Part shown: positions 5,271-6,448 of the stretch, in pieces | How positions within the stretch are numbered: the first letter of the stretch is position 1 | Layout of the letters: each line of letters opens with the position of its first letter | NCBI GenBank assembly: GCA_041740675.1 | Contig: JBGSLN010000182.1 | Coordinates: 1-6,448, forward strand | Source of the DNA: JBGSLN01 sp041740675 | GTDB taxonomy: Bacteria > Pseudomonadota > Gammaproteobacteria > JBGSLN01 | DNA length: 6,448 nt | Direction of reading: 5' to 3' | Made by a program: the position numbers and the translations under genes | Notes under the pieces: model-generated | Told to the model about the DNA's origin: nothing | Seen by the model: the letters and a program-made list of their open reading frames with translations, nothing else | The model's database searches: none

Positions 5271-6111
5271 ATTCGGTAAGACAAGATTGTATTGCCTGTG
5301 TAAATGGTTTACTTGACACGACAAATAAAGAAGAAGTATCACGTCCCAATGGTGCACCTCGTGCAGCAATTTCGGATTGCGGATAAAAACTGGCTGCCTC
5401 CCAATCGCCGCACAATAAACGCGGATCAAGCTGCAATGGCTGGTTTACTAAGTTTTTAATCAATATTGCAGTGACATAGAGATTGCTGTCCTGCCAACTG
5501 GCAAGCGGCATCGCAACAGCACTTCCATCATAAAACAGCGGTACAACATGGTTGGTTTCCATCGGAAAACGAGTCATATCAAACCAATTTTTTAATAACC
5601 GCGGCGGTGCATAGAGTTGCTGCACTGCAAAACGCACCATTGCTATGTAGCTAACATTTGCATTACTGGCTGGAATTGTATGAGTAGCATGATTAACAAC
5701 GGTTGGCAGCGCAATATCAATGGCATTATCATCTGCATTAGCCATTGCATGAATATCTAATAAAATAATTTCTCCGCTGGCAAGCTTTGCTTCAACACGC
5801 TGCATCGCAAATGGTTTTTTTGCCAATAAATACAGTGTTTGATTATCATTTTCAACCTGTAACACCGACGGCGGCAACAATGCCGTGTTGTAGCCAAACT
5901 GCACGGTTGTCGGAAATGAAACAAACCTCTCTTTTCCGACCGGCAACGTTATTTCAATGGGCGCACGCTGCCAGACAATGGTTTCATCCGCTGCAGAAGT
6001 AGACAGTACATGATTAAGCATGGTTGGAAAAGTATCAGCAAAAATGCTAACACTTACGCTCATTGTTACCATCATGGAAATAAAAAATAATTTCAGCATT
6101 CGATTTAACAT
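5269..6111 (-). CDS. Conjugative transfer protein TIGR03749 (PFL_4704 family), TraK/VirB9-like
   Basis: This encodes a 280-residue exported protein expected to act in the periplasm or outer membrane as part of the conjugation core complex, beside the lipoprotein and the VirB10-like protein. The N-terminus is a signal peptide with likely cleavage after Ala25 (SIFA-DT). A beta-rich domain follows (IEITLPVGKERFVSFP at 52-67, VENDNQTLYLLAKKPF at 86-101). Family landmarks are RFAVQQLYAPPRLL at 160-173, LYVTAILIKNLVNQPLQLDPRLL at 211-233 (given here in outline) and DTSSLFVVSSKPF near the C-terminus. Cys234 and Cys277 could pair. The ATG at 6111 has an excellent AGAGGA site six bases upstream. The gene lies 27 nt after the TIGR03746-family gene and 11 nt before the TraB-like gene, so it is in the middle of an operon. 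Confidence 0.9.
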   Translation of the reverse strand: MLNRMLKLFFISMMVTMSVSVSIFADTFPTMLNHVLSTSAADETIVWQRAPIEITLPVGKERFVSFPTTVQFGYNTALLPPSVLQVENDNQTLYLLAKKPFAMQRVEAKLASGEIILLDIHAMANADDNAIDIALPTVVNHATHTIPASNANVSYIAMVRFAVQQLYAPPRLLKNWFDMTRFPMETNHVVPLFYDGSAVAMPLASWQDSNLYVTAILIKNLVNQPLQLDPRLLCGDWEAASFYPQSEIAARGAPLGRDTSSLFVVSSKPFTQAIQSCLTE

Positions 6112-6138
6112 ATTAAGTCCTCTTTCAAACGATTAGAA

Positions 6139-6448
6139 TTAAACGATGGTCTTGATACGAACAGGACTTTCAGCAAACCCAGCAATCGCCAAGCCCCAAG
6201 GGTTTTGTTTTGCATCCACATTAAACCGCACAACTTTTAATGCATAATCCATCTGCACATCTTTTACAATGTTGGCATTACTGTTCATCATTTCTGTTAA
6301 TTGCATTTTTAGATAAATAATCCATGTACCGTGGCCTAAATATTTGACTTCATCTGATGAGTATTCGCTACCCGCAACGCCTTGCATGACTCTTATTCTG
6401 TCTTGCAATTCACCTTGGTTGAGTAAATTATTGTAATCCTGCACCAAC
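6139..6448 (-). CDS. Conjugative transfer protein TIGR03746 (PFL_4703 family), C-terminal part, cut by right edge
   Basis: About 102 C-terminal residues are visible; the frame is open to the window edge, so the true start, and the N-terminal membrane helix usual in this family, lie to the right. The TTG at 6447 is an internal leucine, not a start. The visible part has the family-like pattern GHGTWIIYLKMQLTE (38-52 of the fragment), VKDVQMDYALKVVRFNVD (61-78) and NPWGLAIAGF (82-91) before a short basic tail. Full-length relatives are about 200 residues. By its position before the TraK-like and TraB-like genes it is probably the TraE/VirB8-like inner-membrane component of the conjugation apparatus; that functional match is an inference from gene order. 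Confidence 0.85.
   Translation of the reverse strand, partial: LVQDYNNLLNQGELQDRIRVMQGVAGSEYSSDEVKYLGHGTWIIYLKMQLTEMMNSNANIVKDVQMDYALKVVRFNVDAKQNPWGLAIAGFAESPVRIKTIV

Noticed and set aside
5127..5429. 100-residue minus-strand frame spanning the TraK-like/TraB-like junction
   Set aside because: It overlaps the ends of two strongly supported genes in another frame and looks like random translation.

Overview
The window is part of a genomic-island-type (ICE) conjugative type IV secretion gene cluster, interrupted by a small AT-rich cargo block. The secretion genes are all on the minus strand and are transcribed from the right edge towards the left. They belong to the integrative-conjugative-element families first named from Pseudomonas fluorescens islands (PFL_4703 to PFL_4706 and the associated lipoprotein). 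The low G+C content, the DUF2905 gene and the codon style suggest an AT-rich gammaproteobacterium such as a member of the Legionellales. That placement is an inference and no host marker gene is present.

Layout from right to left (order of transcription): (1) 6448-6139, C-terminal half of a TIGR03746/PFL_4703-family protein, probably TraE/VirB8-like; (2) 6111-5269, TIGR03749/PFL_4704-family periplasmic protein, TraK/VirB9-like; (3) 5257-3935, TIGR03752/PFL_4705-family protein with a membrane anchor, a coiled coil and a beta-rich domain, TraB/VirB10-like; (4) 3975-3535, TIGR03751-family lipoprotein, TraV/VirB7-like; (5) after a 2.1-kb gap, 1416-1, the N-terminal 472 residues of the TIGR03744/PFL_4706-family TraC/VirB4-like ATPase, cut by the left edge before its Walker A motif. 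The order matches E-K-B-V-C of F-type transfer operons. Gaps within the right-hand block are short (27 nt, 11 nt, then a 41-nt overlap) and the ribosome binding sites are good, so these genes look like one operon.

The gap from 3534 to 1417 is where the lipoprotein gene would normally be followed directly by the ATPase gene. It holds a DUF2905 two-helix membrane protein (3281-3481, plus), an unrecognised 260-residue soluble protein with its own promoter-like region, ribosome binding site and intrinsic terminator (3061-2279, minus), and two plus-strand membrane-protein reading frames (1497-1793 and 1877-2191). Those two look like pieces of one broken gene. No transposase, integrase, tRNA, rRNA or CRISPR array was seen.

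The most notable point is regulatory. The minus-strand terminator at 2229-2255 lies between the lipoprotein and ATPase genes, so the ATPase probably needs its own promoter or read-through. A perfect 17-bp dyad sits just upstream of the ATPase start. The 260-residue protein is the best candidate for an undescribed cargo function, but nothing in its sequence identifies what it does.
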